Assembly: GCA_035759745.1 (NCBI GenBank)
Contig: DASTUF010000040.1
Span: 17,452 to 81,451 of the forward strand
Direction of reading: 5' to 3'
DNA length: 64,000 nucleotides
Origin: CAMLHP01 sp035759745
GTDB lineage: Bacteria > Gemmatimonadota > Gemmatimonadetes > Gemmatimonadales > GWC2-71-9
Part shown: piece after piece, positions 45,704-54,097 of the stretch
How the letters are laid out: each line of letters begins with the position of its first letter
Position numbering within the stretch: position 1 is the first letter of the stretch
The notes under the pieces: generated by a model
Seen by the model: only the letters and a program-made list of their open reading frames with translations
The model's database searches: none
What the model was told of the DNA's origin: nothing
Position numbers and translations under genes: made by a program

Positions 45704-46471
45704 TCAGGACCCGAGCGCGTCCAGCCGGTCCCGGGCGAGCTGGGCCTCGTCCGAGTCGGGGTACGAAGAAACCACCCGTTCGTAGGCGGTACGGGCGGCG
45801 GCGCGGTCGCCGGCCCGCTCGCGGGTGAGGCCCACGTGGTACAGTGCCGAGGCCGAACGCGGCGAAGTCGGATACTCGCGGATCACCCGCTCGTAGTACG
45901 CGAGCGCCGAGTCCGCGTTCTCGGTGGCGAAGCTCTGTCCGATGTGGTACAGCGCGTCCGGCACCTTGTCGCTGGTGGGGTGGGCCCGCAGGAGTTCGCG
46001 GAACCCGGTGCGTGCCGTGCCGGCACTGCCGGCCCGCAGCTGCCCCAGCGAGGTCTGGTAGATCTGGTCCGCCGACGGGGCGCCGGGCACCGCGGCCGGG
46101 GCCGTGGTGTCACCCGGCATCGGCGCCGGGACGACGTCCTGGCGTTCGATCTGGGTGCGCAGCTCGCTGATCCGGCGCTGGCTCTGGCCGGTCAGCTCCT
46201 GCATCTGGCGAAGCTGCTGCTGCACGCTGTAGAGATCGTTGGCGGCGTCCCCCCGGAGCTGCGTGACCGCAGCCCGGGTGGACTGGAGCGAGTCCAGCAA
46301 TGCCTGCTGCAGGCGCACGATTTCGGCCAGCTGGCGGGTCCGCTCAGCGTCGCGGCGGTCCTCCAGTTCGCGGAGTTCGTCCACCTGCAGCTGCACCTTG
46401 GTGACGTCGCTCTTGAGGGCGCAGCCGCCCAGCGCCACCAGGCCCAGCGCGAGCAGGGCCTGCCGAATCAC
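45704..46471 (-). CDS. cpoB: Tol-Pal system protein CpoB/YbgF (lipoprotein form)
   Basis: 255 residues from GTG 46471 (GTGA overlap with pal). Lipobox LGGC gives Cys17. Residues 25-115 form a coiled coil (VQLQVDELRELEDRRDAERT). TPR repeats follow (PDALYHIGQSFATENADSA, SASALYHVGLTRERAGDRAA). CpoB links peptidoglycan synthesis to Tol-driven constriction. In E. coli it is soluble rather than a lipoprotein, so the lipobox is a small difference. It lies 22 bases before tatC-lptD. Confidence 0.88.
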   Translation of the reverse strand: MIRQALLALGLVALGGCALKSDVTKVQLQVDELRELEDRRDAERTRQLAEIVRLQQALLDSLQSTRAAVTQLRGDAANDLYSVQQQLRQMQELTGQSQRRISELRTQIERQDVVPAPMPGDTTAPAAVPGAPSADQIYQTSLGQLRAGSAGTARTGFRELLRAHPTSDKVPDALYHIGQSFATENADSALAYYERVIREYPTSPRSASALYHVGLTRERAGDRAAARTAYERVVSSYPDSDEAQLARDRLDALGS

Positions 46472-47058
46472 TGGGGCGCGGCGAGGTTGTCGCCGCCGGC
46501 GGTGACTTCGAACTCGGCCCGCCGGTTCTGGGCCCACGCGGCTTCACCGCCACCCATCGCGAGCGGCCGCTCCTCCCCATACGAGATCACGTCGATTCGG
46601 CCGCCGTCGATGCCGCGGTTGGCCAGGTAACGCTTGGCCGACGCCGCCCGGCGATTGCCCAGCGCCAGGTTGTACTCGTCGGACCCGCGATCGTCGGCGT
46701 GGCCGCTGACCCGCATCCGCAGCGCCGGATTGGCCTGCATGATGGACGCCTTGCGATCGAGCACCGCCTGATCCTGGGGCCGGATGTCGGCCACGTTGTA
46801 ATCGAAGTGGATCATCGACGCGAGATCGGTGCGCAGCGCCTCGGCGGCCGCGCGAGCTGCCTGCTCGGCGGCGGCCCGGGCCGCGGCTTCTTCGGCCGCG
46901 CGACGCGCGGCATCGATCGAGTCCTGCCGCGCCCGCTCACGAATGGCCGTGCTGTCCACTGCCGGCATCGGCGCAGGCTGCTCAGGCTCGGGCTGGCCGC
47001 CGCACGCTGCGGCCACTGCCGCCACCGTCACCAGCGCGAGGAAGGAAAGGGTCCGCAT
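46468..47058 (-). CDS. pal: Peptidoglycan-associated lipoprotein Pal
   Basis: 196 residues from ATG 47058, with GGAG at the right distance; the GTG two codons earlier overlaps that site and was rejected. Lipobox AAAC gives Cys19. An Ala/Arg/Glu-rich helical spacer precedes the OmpA-like domain: IHFDYNVADIRP, SGHADDRGSDEYNLALGNRRA and the Arg/Asp pair that binds diaminopimelate. Pal anchors the outer membrane to peptidoglycan and binds TolB. Confidence 0.95.
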   Translation of the reverse strand: MRTLSFLALVTVAAVAAACGGQPEPEQPAPMPAVDSTAIRERARQDSIDAARRAAEEAAARAAAEQAARAAAEALRTDLASMIHFDYNVADIRPQDQAVLDRKASIMQANPALRMRVSGHADDRGSDEYNLALGNRRAASAKRYLANRGIDGGRIDVISYGEERPLAMGGGEAAWAQNRRAEFEVTAGGDNLAAPQ

Positions 47059-47079
47059 GATCACTCCAGGTTCAAGGTC

Positions 47080-48381
47080 TCAGGGATTCGGGGCGGAAGC
47101 GCCACCCAGCCGGCGTGACCACGCCGGCAGGCGGGCCTGCCCCGCGGTATTCAGTTGCCGAACGCGCCCCGTCTCGGTGTCGACGACCCAGACCTGGCGC
47201 CGTCCCGTGCGATCGGAAACGAAGGCGATATGACGACCATCGGGCGCCCAGGTCGCGTCTTCGTTGCGCCCCACCGACGTCAGCTGCTTCACCCGGCTCG
47301 ACGCGACGTCGTGGATGAAAATCTGCGGGCTGCGCGACACTTCGCGATGGAACACCACACTGGCGCCATCGGGCGACCATTCCGGGGCGAAGGACGGGCC
47401 GGTGGCGCCAAAATCGAACGTGGTGAAGAGCTCCTGGTCGGTGCCGTCGGCGCTCATGACGTAGATCTGTGGCGGACCCGCGCGGGTGGAGACGAACGCG
47501 AGGCGACGACCGTCCGGAGCGTACGTGGGACTCAAGTTGTCCGAGAAGCCACGGGCGGTCAAGCGCTGCAGGCAACATCCCGACGCGACGTCGACCGTGA
47601 AGATGTTGGTGCTGCCACTCTCCTCGGCCCGGGCGAACGCGAGCATCCGTCCATCGGCCGAGAACGAAGGCGCGAAATTGAGGTCGCGCTCGGTGCCCGT
47701 CACCGTCGAGGTGCGTCCGGTCGCGAGGTCGAGCAGCACGAGGCTTCCCCGCCCCGCATCGAACCGGGTGTAGGCGATCCGCCGCCCATCCGGCGCCCAG
47801 ACACTCGACAACGCCTTCTCTCCGGCCGGGGACACCGGTGCGGCGTCGGCGCCATCGCTGTCGATCCGCCAGAGCCGGTCGCCCAGGAGATACACCAGCC
47901 GGCTGGCGGCGTAACCAGGCGTGCCATCCGCCCAGCGGGTGATCTCGTCGCTCATCCGATGGACCGCCATCCGGAAATCGGAAGCCGACGGCGACGGCAG
48001 CGGGAAGACGTCCTCGTTCCGCACGCTCCCGGTGGCGAGGTCATGCAGCCGCGCGCGCACCGCGCCACCCGCCAGCGCCACCAGTTCCACCGCATGGTCG
48101 GCGCCGAACTGGTTGCGATACAGCGCGGCGTTCACCGCGCCCGCGGCACCGATGGTGGGCACCTGGATCAGCTGGAACCGGTCGCTGTAGTCGAGGTCGC
48201 GCTTCACGATCGCGCGGACCGAATCGAGGCCGGGTCCCGGCACCACCACCAGCCCGGGCCGGTCGCCCGGACGATAGGTGATCCCGATCCGGATCGCGTC
48301 CTGCGCCCGCTCCTGGTCCTGGGCCAGCAGGGGCGCGGCGAGGCCGGCCATCAGCGCCAGCGTCACGGCCAATCGTCGCAT
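47080..48381 (-). CDS. tolB: Tol-Pal periplasmic protein TolB
   Basis: 433 residues from ATG 48381 (TGATG with the upstream gene). Signal peptide MRRLAVTLALMAGLAAPLLA with cleavage before QD. An N-terminal domain (IRIGITYRPGDRPGLVVVPG) is followed by a six-bladed PD40 propeller (SSVWAPDGRRIAYTR, PTYAPDGRRLAFVSTR, PEWSPDGASVVFHRE). It shuttles between Pal and TolA. Position and domain order fit TolB rather than the orphan PD40 lipoproteins elsewhere in the window. Confidence 0.94.
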   Translation of the reverse strand: MRRLAVTLALMAGLAAPLLAQDQERAQDAIRIGITYRPGDRPGLVVVPGPGLDSVRAIVKRDLDYSDRFQLIQVPTIGAAGAVNAALYRNQFGADHAVELVALAGGAVRARLHDLATGSVRNEDVFPLPSPSASDFRMAVHRMSDEITRWADGTPGYAASRLVYLLGDRLWRIDSDGADAAPVSPAGEKALSSVWAPDGRRIAYTRFDAGRGSLVLLDLATGRTSTVTGTERDLNFAPSFSADGRMLAFARAEESGSTNIFTVDVASGCCLQRLTARGFSDNLSPTYAPDGRRLAFVSTRAGPPQIYVMSADGTDQELFTTFDFGATGPSFAPEWSPDGASVVFHREVSRSPQIFIHDVASSRVKQLTSVGRNEDATWAPDGRHIAFVSDRTGRRQVWVVDTETGRVRQLNTAGQARLPAWSRRLGGASAPNP

Positions 48382-49115
48382 CAGTTGGGCCTGGGTTCGA
48401 AGTAGAAGCTGATCGGCAGCACATCGTTGGTCCATCCGTCGGGAAGGACCCCAAACGCCTTCGCGTTGCCGGCGGCCTCGATGGCGCCCTGCGCCTCGAG
48501 ATCGTAGGAAAAGCTGCCGGAGCGCTGCACGAATCGCACGTCGGTCACACTGCCATCCCGGTGAATCAGAAAGAAGATTTCGGCCCGCAGCCGAGCGTTG
48601 CCCCCGGGACGCCGCCAGCGCCGGTAGATCTGGTTGGCGACGTTGCGCAGATACTCCGGAAACGGGAAGTCGAGCCCGGGAGTCTTGACGGTCGTCGCGT
48701 CCCGGCCGGTGCTGGGCGTCTCACCCGGTGCCGGCGTCTCCGGCACCGCGGTCGGCGGCGAGGGATCGCGCTGCTCCGACGGCGTCGTGACTGGCGGCCG
48801 TTCGCGCGGCGGCTCCGGCTCGGGCTCCTCCGGCACCGGTACCGTCTCCTCGGCCGGTTCAGGCTCGGCGGTCTCCACCGGTGCGGGCGGCTCGGGCTCC
48901 GGCTGGGCGGCCGCCGGCATTGCCTCCGGCGCCACCCGCCGGTTGGGCGAAGGCAGTGGAGCGGCCACCAGTTCGATGGCGTAGACCGGCGGCGACGCCG
49001 CCGGCGGCTCCACAAAGGCGAACAGGAAGAGCACGGCGGCGCCATGCACCAGCGCGGTGCAGGCCGCGCCGGTGGCGGTGCCCTCGGGCCGCTGCTGTCC
49101 TACCCTGCCCTTCAC
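48381..49115 (-). CDS. TolA/TonB-type energy transducer
   Basis: 244 residues. One membrane helix near 20-36, a long Pro/Glu linker (about 60-140) that can span the periplasm, and a C-terminal TolA/TonB_C domain (QIYRRWRRPGG, EIFFLIHRDGSVTDVRFVQRSGS). Its place between tolR and tolB points to the TolA role, namely linking the TolQR motor to TolB/Pal. The C-domain resembles TonB_2 as much as TolA, so no symbol is given. Confidence 0.9.
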   Translation of the reverse strand: MKGRVGQQRPEGTATGAACTALVHGAAVLFLFAFVEPPAASPPVYAIELVAAPLPSPNRRVAPEAMPAAAQPEPEPPAPVETAEPEPAEETVPVPEEPEPEPPRERPPVTTPSEQRDPSPPTAVPETPAPGETPSTGRDATTVKTPGLDFPFPEYLRNVANQIYRRWRRPGGNARLRAEIFFLIHRDGSVTDVRFVQRSGSFSYDLEAQGAIEAAGNAKAFGVLPDGWTNDVLPISFYFEPRPN

Positions 49116-49558
49116 CGATTTACGTCCTCCTCCTGCGCCACCAGGCCGACGTTGGTCACGCCGGCAGTCCGGATCAGCGCGAGCACCCGCAACACGTCCC
49201 CATAAGCGGCACCCCTGTCACCTCGCACATACACCCCGGTCGGCTTCTGGGCCGCGACCAGTGACGGGAAGGTGATCCGGAAATCGTCGTAGCTCAGCTG
49301 GGTGTCGTCGCCTATGAAGATCTCGCCCTCACGGTTGACCGTGATGACCATGCCCTCGTTGGCCTCGAGCGGGCGGGCCTCGGCGCGGGGCAGGTCCACC
49401 TCGACGCCCCCCTGCATGATCGGCGCCGTGATCATGAAGATGATCAGCAGGACGAAGGCGACGTCCACCAGTGACGTCACGTTGATGTCGGCCATGGGCG
49501 TCAGGTCGCCGCTGCTTCCGCCGAGGCCTCCACCCAGGCCACCGCCGAGTCCGGCCAT
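49112..49558 (-). CDS. tolR: Biopolymer transporter TolR/ExbD
   Basis: 148 residues. A glycine-rich N-terminus (LGGGLGGGLGG) leads into one membrane helix with the conserved Asp32 in SLVDVAFVLLIIFMI, then the periplasmic ExbD domain (VEVDLPRAEARPLEANEG, VYVRGDRGAAYGDVLRVL). With TolQ it forms the proton-driven motor. The ATG begins one base after the tolQ TAG, and the stop overlaps the next gene by four bases. Confidence 0.94.
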   Translation of the reverse strand: MAGLGGGLGGGLGGSSGDLTPMADINVTSLVDVAFVLLIIFMITAPIMQGGVEVDLPRAEARPLEANEGMVITVNREGEIFIGDDTQLSYDDFRITFPSLVAAQKPTGVYVRGDRGAAYGDVLRVLALIRTAGVTNVGLVAQEEDVNR

Positions 49559-49559
49559 G

Positions 49560-50276
49560 CTAGACCAGCCCCTCGCGCGCCATGGTGCCGATCAGCTCGC
49601 TGCCGAAGCCATCGAGTTCCCCGGCAAAGAGCCGCACCCGGTTGACGAACAGGTTATAGGCGATCACGGCCGGGATGGCGGCCGCGAGACCGGCCACCGT
49701 CGTGATCAGCGCCTCGGCGACGCCAGGGGCCACCGCGCTGATGTTGCCCGACCCGCCGGCGGCGATTCCCAGGAACGCATCCATGACGCCTAGCACGGTC
49801 CCGAGCAGTCCCAGCAGGGGTCCCACAGCGCCGATGGTGGCGAGCCAGGGCACGTAGTGGCCCAGCAGATCGCGCTCGGCGGACACTTCCTTGGCCAGCA
49901 CCATCTTCATCGCCTCGAGCTGGGTGCTCGAAAGGGTCTCGTGCTCGGTGTCCGGCTCGCGGCGGAGGGCGCCGGGCCGGATCTCGTTGTAGAAATGCAC
50001 ACCCTCACGGAAGAGTCGCGTGTAGGGGGAGGGCGGAAGCTTCATGACGGCGTGGTACGCCTCGTCGAGGCGGGAGCTCCGCTCCATCTCGGCGAAGAAG
50101 CGCTCGGCCTGGCGATTGATCCGGCGGAACTGCCACCACTTGAGTCCGATGATGAACCAGCCCACCAGCGAGAACACCGCCGTGATGACCAGGACAACGA
50201 TCGTCTCGGCGCTGGACGCCCGCACCAGTTCCCACGGCGTGGTGGGCATCGCCCCCGTCTGCAACAGCAGCAGCAT
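49560..50276 (-). CDS. tolQ: Biopolymer transporter TolQ/ExbB
   Basis: 238 residues from ATG 50276, sharing one base with the epimerase stop (TGATG). Three membrane helices: one near residue 25-45 and two in the MotA/TolQ/ExbB domain (LATIGAVGPLLGLLGTVLGV, then EALITTVAGLAAAIPAVIAYN). LEAMKMVLAKEVSAERDLL lies between them. It is the ring component of the Tol motor that pulls the outer membrane inward at division. Confidence 0.94.
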   Translation of the reverse strand: MLLLLQTGAMPTTPWELVRASSAETIVVLVITAVFSLVGWFIIGLKWWQFRRINRQAERFFAEMERSSRLDEAYHAVMKLPPSPYTRLFREGVHFYNEIRPGALRREPDTEHETLSSTQLEAMKMVLAKEVSAERDLLGHYVPWLATIGAVGPLLGLLGTVLGVMDAFLGIAAGGSGNISAVAPGVAEALITTVAGLAAAIPAVIAYNLFVNRVRLFAGELDGFGSELIGTMAREGLV

Positions 50277-51226
50277 CACTGCCCCTCCGCACGGTACCAC
50301 CGCACCAGCTCGGCGAGTCCGTCCTCGAATGTGAATGCCGGCGCCCAGCCGAGCGCCGACTGTGCGCGGCCGGCATCGAGCGCGCTGCGAGCGAGCTCGC
50401 CGGCCCGCGGCGGATCGAAGTTCACCTGCGCCTGCTTGCCGATGACCCCGCCCATGATGTCGGCGAGCTGCTTGACCGTGATCTCGCGGCCGGTGCCGAC
50501 GTTGAAGGCGCGGCTGTCGTGATCCCCGGCGGGCGGTAGCGTCGCGGAGGCGGCACGCAGGTTGGCCTGGGCCACGTCGCGCACGAACACATAGTCGCGG
50601 GTCTGGGTGCCGTCGCCGAAGACCACGAGCGGCTGGCCGCCTTCCAGCCGATCGAGAAAGATCGACACCACGCCCGCCTCACCCTTGGGGTCCTGCCGGG
50701 GGCCGAAGACGTTGGCGTAGCGGAGCGCCACATGCTCGAATCCGTGGAGCAGCGCCAGGCAGCGAAGGTAGTGCTCGCCCGCGAGCTTGCTCACGCCATA
50801 GGGCGAAACCGGCTGTTTGGCGGCGGTCTCGCTGGTGGGCACGGTGTCGGCCTCGCCGTAGAGCACCCCGCCGCTGCTGGCAAAGACCACCCGCTTCACC
50901 CCACCTTCCGCCGCACCGCCCAGCAGGTTCACCAGCCCGAACAGGTTGATGTCGGCATCATGTGCCGGGTCGGCGACCGAATGGCGGACATCAATCTGGG
51001 CCGCCTGCAGGTTGAGCAGGTCGAATCCGCCGGTGGCCACCAGCTTCCGGGCTTCGGCAGAGCGCACGTCGCCTTCCACGAACGTGGCGGCGGCGGGAAC
51101 GTTGCTGCGCTTGCCGCGCGACAGGTCGTCGAGCACGGTGACCTCCCAGCCGTCGTCGAGCAGGGCCTCGGCGACGTGGGAACCGATGAACCCGGCACCG
51201 CCGGTAACCAGGGCGCGTCGCGCCAT
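50276..51226 (-). CDS. NAD-dependent sugar nucleotide epimerase/dehydratase
   Basis: 316 residues from ATG 51226. An extended SDR: GGAGFIGSH (9-17), VLDDLSRGKRSNVP, ASSGGVLYGE, and Tyr143/Lys147 in SPYGVSKLAGE. RYANVFGPRQDP and RDYVFVRDVAQAN agree with UDP-glucose/GlcNAc 4-epimerases. Substrate not certain. It leads the tol operon by direct overlap, which suggests it supplies a sugar for the envelope, perhaps for lipopolysaccharide. Confidence 0.88.
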   Translation of the reverse strand: MARRALVTGGAGFIGSHVAEALLDDGWEVTVLDDLSRGKRSNVPAAATFVEGDVRSAEARKLVATGGFDLLNLQAAQIDVRHSVADPAHDADINLFGLVNLLGGAAEGGVKRVVFASSGGVLYGEADTVPTSETAAKQPVSPYGVSKLAGEHYLRCLALLHGFEHVALRYANVFGPRQDPKGEAGVVSIFLDRLEGGQPLVVFGDGTQTRDYVFVRDVAQANLRAASATLPPAGDHDSRAFNVGTGREITVKQLADIMGGVIGKQAQVNFDPPRAGELARSALDAGRAQSALGWAPAFTFEDGLAELVRWYRAEGQ

Positions 51227-51283
51227 GCAGGCATCTCCACGGGAAGTGACACGGCGCGCCCTCCGTGGGCGCGGGACGCAGGG

Positions 51284-51289
51284 AATATA
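51284..51289 (-). promoter_or_regulatory. Possible -10 element of the epimerase-tol operon
   Basis: TATATT on the minus strand, followed by CCCTGCG, lies 58 bases before the epimerase ATG. A -35 sequence at the usual distance is weak (GTTCCA). The same TATATTCC word occurs before alaS. Confidence 0.3.
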
Positions 51290-51327
51290 GATGGGTGCCC
51301 GATGGGTGGAACCGCGTACACAACGAA

Positions 51328-51358
51328 CGCGGCGCATCAGTCAGACTGATACGCCGCG
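51328..51358. terminator. Hairpin downstream of the LysM gene
   Basis: CGCGGCG (51328-51334), then ATCAGTC (51336-51342), pair with GACTGAT (51344-51350) and CGCCGCG (51352-51358), with one C/A mismatch and a single-base loop. It lies about 35 bases beyond the LysM stop (51394) and upstream of the epimerase promoter, so it could end the LysM transcript. A U run is missing. Confidence 0.55.
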
Positions 51359-51393
51359 CTCGGGCAGGGCGGAGGCCTGGACGAACTCCGCTA

Positions 51394-52494
51394 CTACGAC
51401 GGCAAGCGCGCCACCTGCCGGCCTTCGGTGCCGACGGCAATCGACGGTGAAATCACGCGGAGGACGCGGGCCGTGGCGGTCCGTTCACCCACGCGCACTA
51501 CCTGGAGCACCGCCATCACGTCGGGCGCCGAGACCACGTCATCGTCGCGCCGCTCCTGCGAGCGCCGGATCTCGAAGATATCCCCCGGCGCCACGCCGTC
51601 CGCGCGTCCCTTGTCGAGGAACATCACATCCTGGGGGCTGTACAGCGTCTGGGGCCGCGGCGATCCCAGCACCCGGGCAGCGACGCCATCGGCCACCGGA
51701 ATGGCCTGCCGGTTGCCCGCCGCCTGGAACTTCTCGGCCGGCATCACCCGCTGTCCCTGCACCACGTCAGCATAGAGCGTGATGACCTCGGCCACGGTCC
51801 GCCCCGGTGCCACCTCGGTCACCCGAAGCAGGCCGGTGGGGACCACCATGTCGCCGTAGCCGCCGACGCCATCCTTCAGCTCCACGGTCATCAGGGAATC
51901 TCCCTGGGTCCAGACGGTGCCCTTGGGCGGTGTCACGTAGACCCGCTGGAAGAGCTGCATCGTCTCGCGGGTCGCGCGGGCCGGGATCTGCACCGACGTG
52001 ACCCGGCCATTCAGCCGGCCCCAGTCGATGTCGCGGCCTTCGGTCAGGAACCCGGACGAATGGAACTCCGAGGGACGAAGCGGACGATAGGTGCGGGGGT
52101 CGAGCCCGGCGATTGCGTTCTGCATCCGATCGTCGCGGCTGATGAAAAAGCGCTTCCAGTCATCACCGCCGGGCGGGAGGGTATCGCCCTCCGCCAGCGG
52201 CGCGGGCGGCGGGGTATCCTCCAGCGGGACCGAGGTCACGTCACCGGCAGCAGCAAGCCGCAGCACTTCGTCGGGGTAGATCCAATGCGGATCTTCCACC
52301 ACGTCGGTGTTGAGGCGGTAGATAGCGGGCCAGAGGAACGGGTCGCCCAGGTAGCGGCGGGCGAGATCCCAGAGGGTATCCCCCGACTTCACTGTGTGGG
52401 TCGACTGCCGGGCCTCCTGCGCCATCAGGCTGGTGGCGGAGCCGGCGAGCACGGCGAGCACCAGGCTCAGCCGGGCGAGAGACGAACGCGGCAT
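51394..52494 (-). CDS. LysM domain secreted protein
   Basis: 366 residues from ATG 52494, chosen because it starts a signal peptide (about 1-25, cleavage near MAQ-EA) and a GGAGAG site precedes it. A LysM domain (HTVKSGDTLWDLARRYLGDP, about 33-80) binds peptidoglycan. The rest is beta-rich with QRVYVTPPKGTVW and a repeat-like C-terminal domain (GDIFEIRR, VLQVVRVGERTATARVLRV). No catalytic motif was seen. Likely a periplasmic cell-wall-binding protein. Confidence 0.82.
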   Translation of the reverse strand: MPRSSLARLSLVLAVLAGSATSLMAQEARQSTHTVKSGDTLWDLARRYLGDPFLWPAIYRLNTDVVEDPHWIYPDEVLRLAAAGDVTSVPLEDTPPPAPLAEGDTLPPGGDDWKRFFISRDDRMQNAIAGLDPRTYRPLRPSEFHSSGFLTEGRDIDWGRLNGRVTSVQIPARATRETMQLFQRVYVTPPKGTVWTQGDSLMTVELKDGVGGYGDMVVPTGLLRVTEVAPGRTVAEVITLYADVVQGQRVMPAEKFQAAGNRQAIPVADGVAARVLGSPRPQTLYSPQDVMFLDKGRADGVAPGDIFEIRRSQERRDDDVVSAPDVMAVLQVVRVGERTATARVLRVISPSIAVGTEGRQVARLPS

Positions 52495-52609
52495 GGAACT
52501 CTCCAGACTACGGGGACCGGAGTGAGGCGGCCACAGGAGGCGCGCCACCGGGAGGGGGAGCAAGGGGAGGGCCAACGGCAAGCGGTTCTCCAGTGCGGTT
52601 TCTAAATGG

Positions 52610-52637
52610 CGTAGGGCGTTAGGCTTAGGGCGTAGGG
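52610..52637. repeat. CGTAGGG heptamer tract (single-sided)
   Basis: Four units: CGTAGGG, CGTTAGG, CTTAGGG, CGTAGGG. No complementary partner is close by. It lies eight bases behind the stop of the small frame at 52646-52858. This is the same repeat word as at 9907 and 11824. Confidence 0.75.
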
Positions 52638-52645
52638 CTCAACTA

Positions 52646-52858
52646 CTATATCAAGTCGTTCTCCGGCGTGGGTTCGCGCAATTCCCGGCCGTTCTTGCCA
52701 AACGACACAGGGCCTGTGGAGCCCGCGGCCTTCGGCTGTGGGCGGCCCTCCGCCTTGTCAGTGGGCGGCCTTCCGGCCGCCCCTGATGGGGCCTGGACCT
52801 GACCCCATCGGGAGCCATCGTGCGCGAGGAGTGGCTCCGGCGCAGGGTGCGCAGGCAT
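52646..52858 (-). other. Possible remnant ORF in a GC-rich gap
   Basis: The 469-base gap 52495-52963 has no convincing gene. A 70-residue frame ends in GRELREPTPENDLI, which looks protein-like, while its first half is Pro/Ala-rich and contains a perfect 8-bp GC hairpin (52763-52782, gggcggcc/ggccgccc). All other heptamer tracts in the window follow a true stop codon, which is the only contextual hint that this C-terminus is or was real. No family recognised. Confidence 0.2.
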
Positions 52859-52923
52859 GGAGGGAAGATTGCGACGACTGCGCCGGGCGCATAACCAGAA
52901 CCACGCGCGCCTGACCTGTTAGA

Positions 52924-52951
52924 GCGCGACCGGCCTGCGGCCGTGTCGCGC
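52924..52951. terminator. Hairpin behind the ssb-lipoprotein pair
   Basis: GCGCGAC with GTCGCGC and GGCC with GGCC form a stem with a small internal bulge and a TGC loop, 12 bases beyond the lipoprotein stop (52964). It probably ends that transcript, although no U run follows. Confidence 0.6.
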
Positions 52952-52963
52952 AGCTTTCGCCGA

Positions 52964-54097
52964 TCAGTTCTCGTCGACCTCGGGCAGCCGACGCCGCCGC
53001 AGGCGCTCCAGTTCCTGTTGGTCGGTGACCGCCGTGAAAAGCAGCCCCCGGCTACAGCCCACCATCCGCTCGCCGAGTTCCAGGCGCATTACCGCCAGCG
53101 GCTCGCCGGTCGATTTCAACAGCAGGATGCTGGGCGCCGACCCGATGCTTGTCGACACAGGTGCGATGAGCAGTTCGGAATCCTGGCACCACGACAGCTG
53201 CCCCGTGAAGGGAGGCAACACGTCCGGCCATTGCAGGTCCTGCCTGAGCTCCTCAGGGATCCGGGCCGAATCTCGATCAGCCTGCGAAAGTGCGCCTGGA
53301 GGCACCGCCAGCACCGGGCCGAGTTCGCTCGACCCGGAGGCGGACACAAGCTCGAGCCGCGGTCCGCTGCCTCGCAGCGCGGCGAGGCGTCCGTCCGGCG
53401 CGGCTGCCCATAGATCCTGCGCCGCATACGGCACCGCGAAGAGCATCGTGTTGCGGCTGGTGCCTCTGACGAGTTCGATGCTTCGCATCGGCGGGCTCAG
53501 CACCCGACCAATTGTGTCCGCACCGGAGCCCGGCTGCCAGCGAAGCAGGTACGCCGAATCCGGCACGGCTGCGCGGCGGATCCCCCGCCACTCGAAATAG
53601 TACCGGCCCGCCTGGTCAGCGCCGCGCAGCTCGACACCGAGCGGCAGGCTGTCCATTCGAAGCTCTTCGGCGACGCTGCCGTCGGATCGGAAGTGCATCA
53701 ATTGCCGCTGCCGATGGTCGAGCATCGCGGCGCCGCCGGGAACCGCGACCAGCGCCGACAGGCCGCCTACCTCACCAGGACCGGCTCCGTCGCGCACCAG
53801 ATCGGTCAGCGTTCCGTCGGTCCAGTCGACCAGGACCAGGCGCCGAGACGTGGCATCGGCGACAAGTCCTGTCGAATCACTGGTGGCCACGTAGCTGGAG
53901 ATTCGGTCGAAGCCCAGCGGAAAGGCAATCGGCTTGCCGGCTGTGACGGCGTCCGGCCATTCGGCGCGAATGGTCGTGCTACCTGCGTCACACCCGGCGA
54001 GCGCGATGACGGCCGCGATCAACGCGGCCGCCCCCCGGGACGACACAGGGCCGCCCTTCCACCGGACGGCCCTGCTCCCTGCCCGCAATTGCGCCAT
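52964..54097 (-). CDS. Lipoprotein with beta-propeller-like body
   Basis: 377 residues. The start is ATG 54097, sharing one base with the ssb stop (TGATG); a GTG 17 codons inside is an alternative. The signal ends in LAGC (Cys36). The body has repeated strands of the type RLVLVDWTDGTLTDLVRDGAGPGE, with AAMLDHRQRQLMHFRSDGSV, as in six-bladed NHL/BF3164-like propellers. Periplasmic or surface location likely. Function unknown. The coupling to ssb is odd, since SSB is cytoplasmic. Confidence 0.72.
   Translation of the reverse strand: MAQLRAGSRAVRWKGGPVSSRGAAALIAAVIALAGCDAGSTTIRAEWPDAVTAGKPIAFPLGFDRISSYVATSDSTGLVADATSRRLVLVDWTDGTLTDLVRDGAGPGEVGGLSALVAVPGGAAMLDHRQRQLMHFRSDGSVAEELRMDSLPLGVELRGADQAGRYYFEWRGIRRAAVPDSAYLLRWQPGSGADTIGRVLSPPMRSIELVRGTSRNTMLFAVPYAAQDLWAAAPDGRLAALRGSGPRLELVSASGSSELGPVLAVPPGALSQADRDSARIPEELRQDLQWPDVLPPFTGQLSWCQDSELLIAPVSTSIGSAPSILLLKSTGEPLAVMRLELGERMVGCSRGLLFTAVTDQQELERLRRRRLPEVDEN

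Noticed and set aside
43945..45828. 627-codon plus-strand frame opposite tatC-lptD
   Set aside because: Composition is Arg/Gly/His/Glu-rich with no domain; long antisense frames are expected at this GC content. The minus-strand gene has clear motifs throughout.
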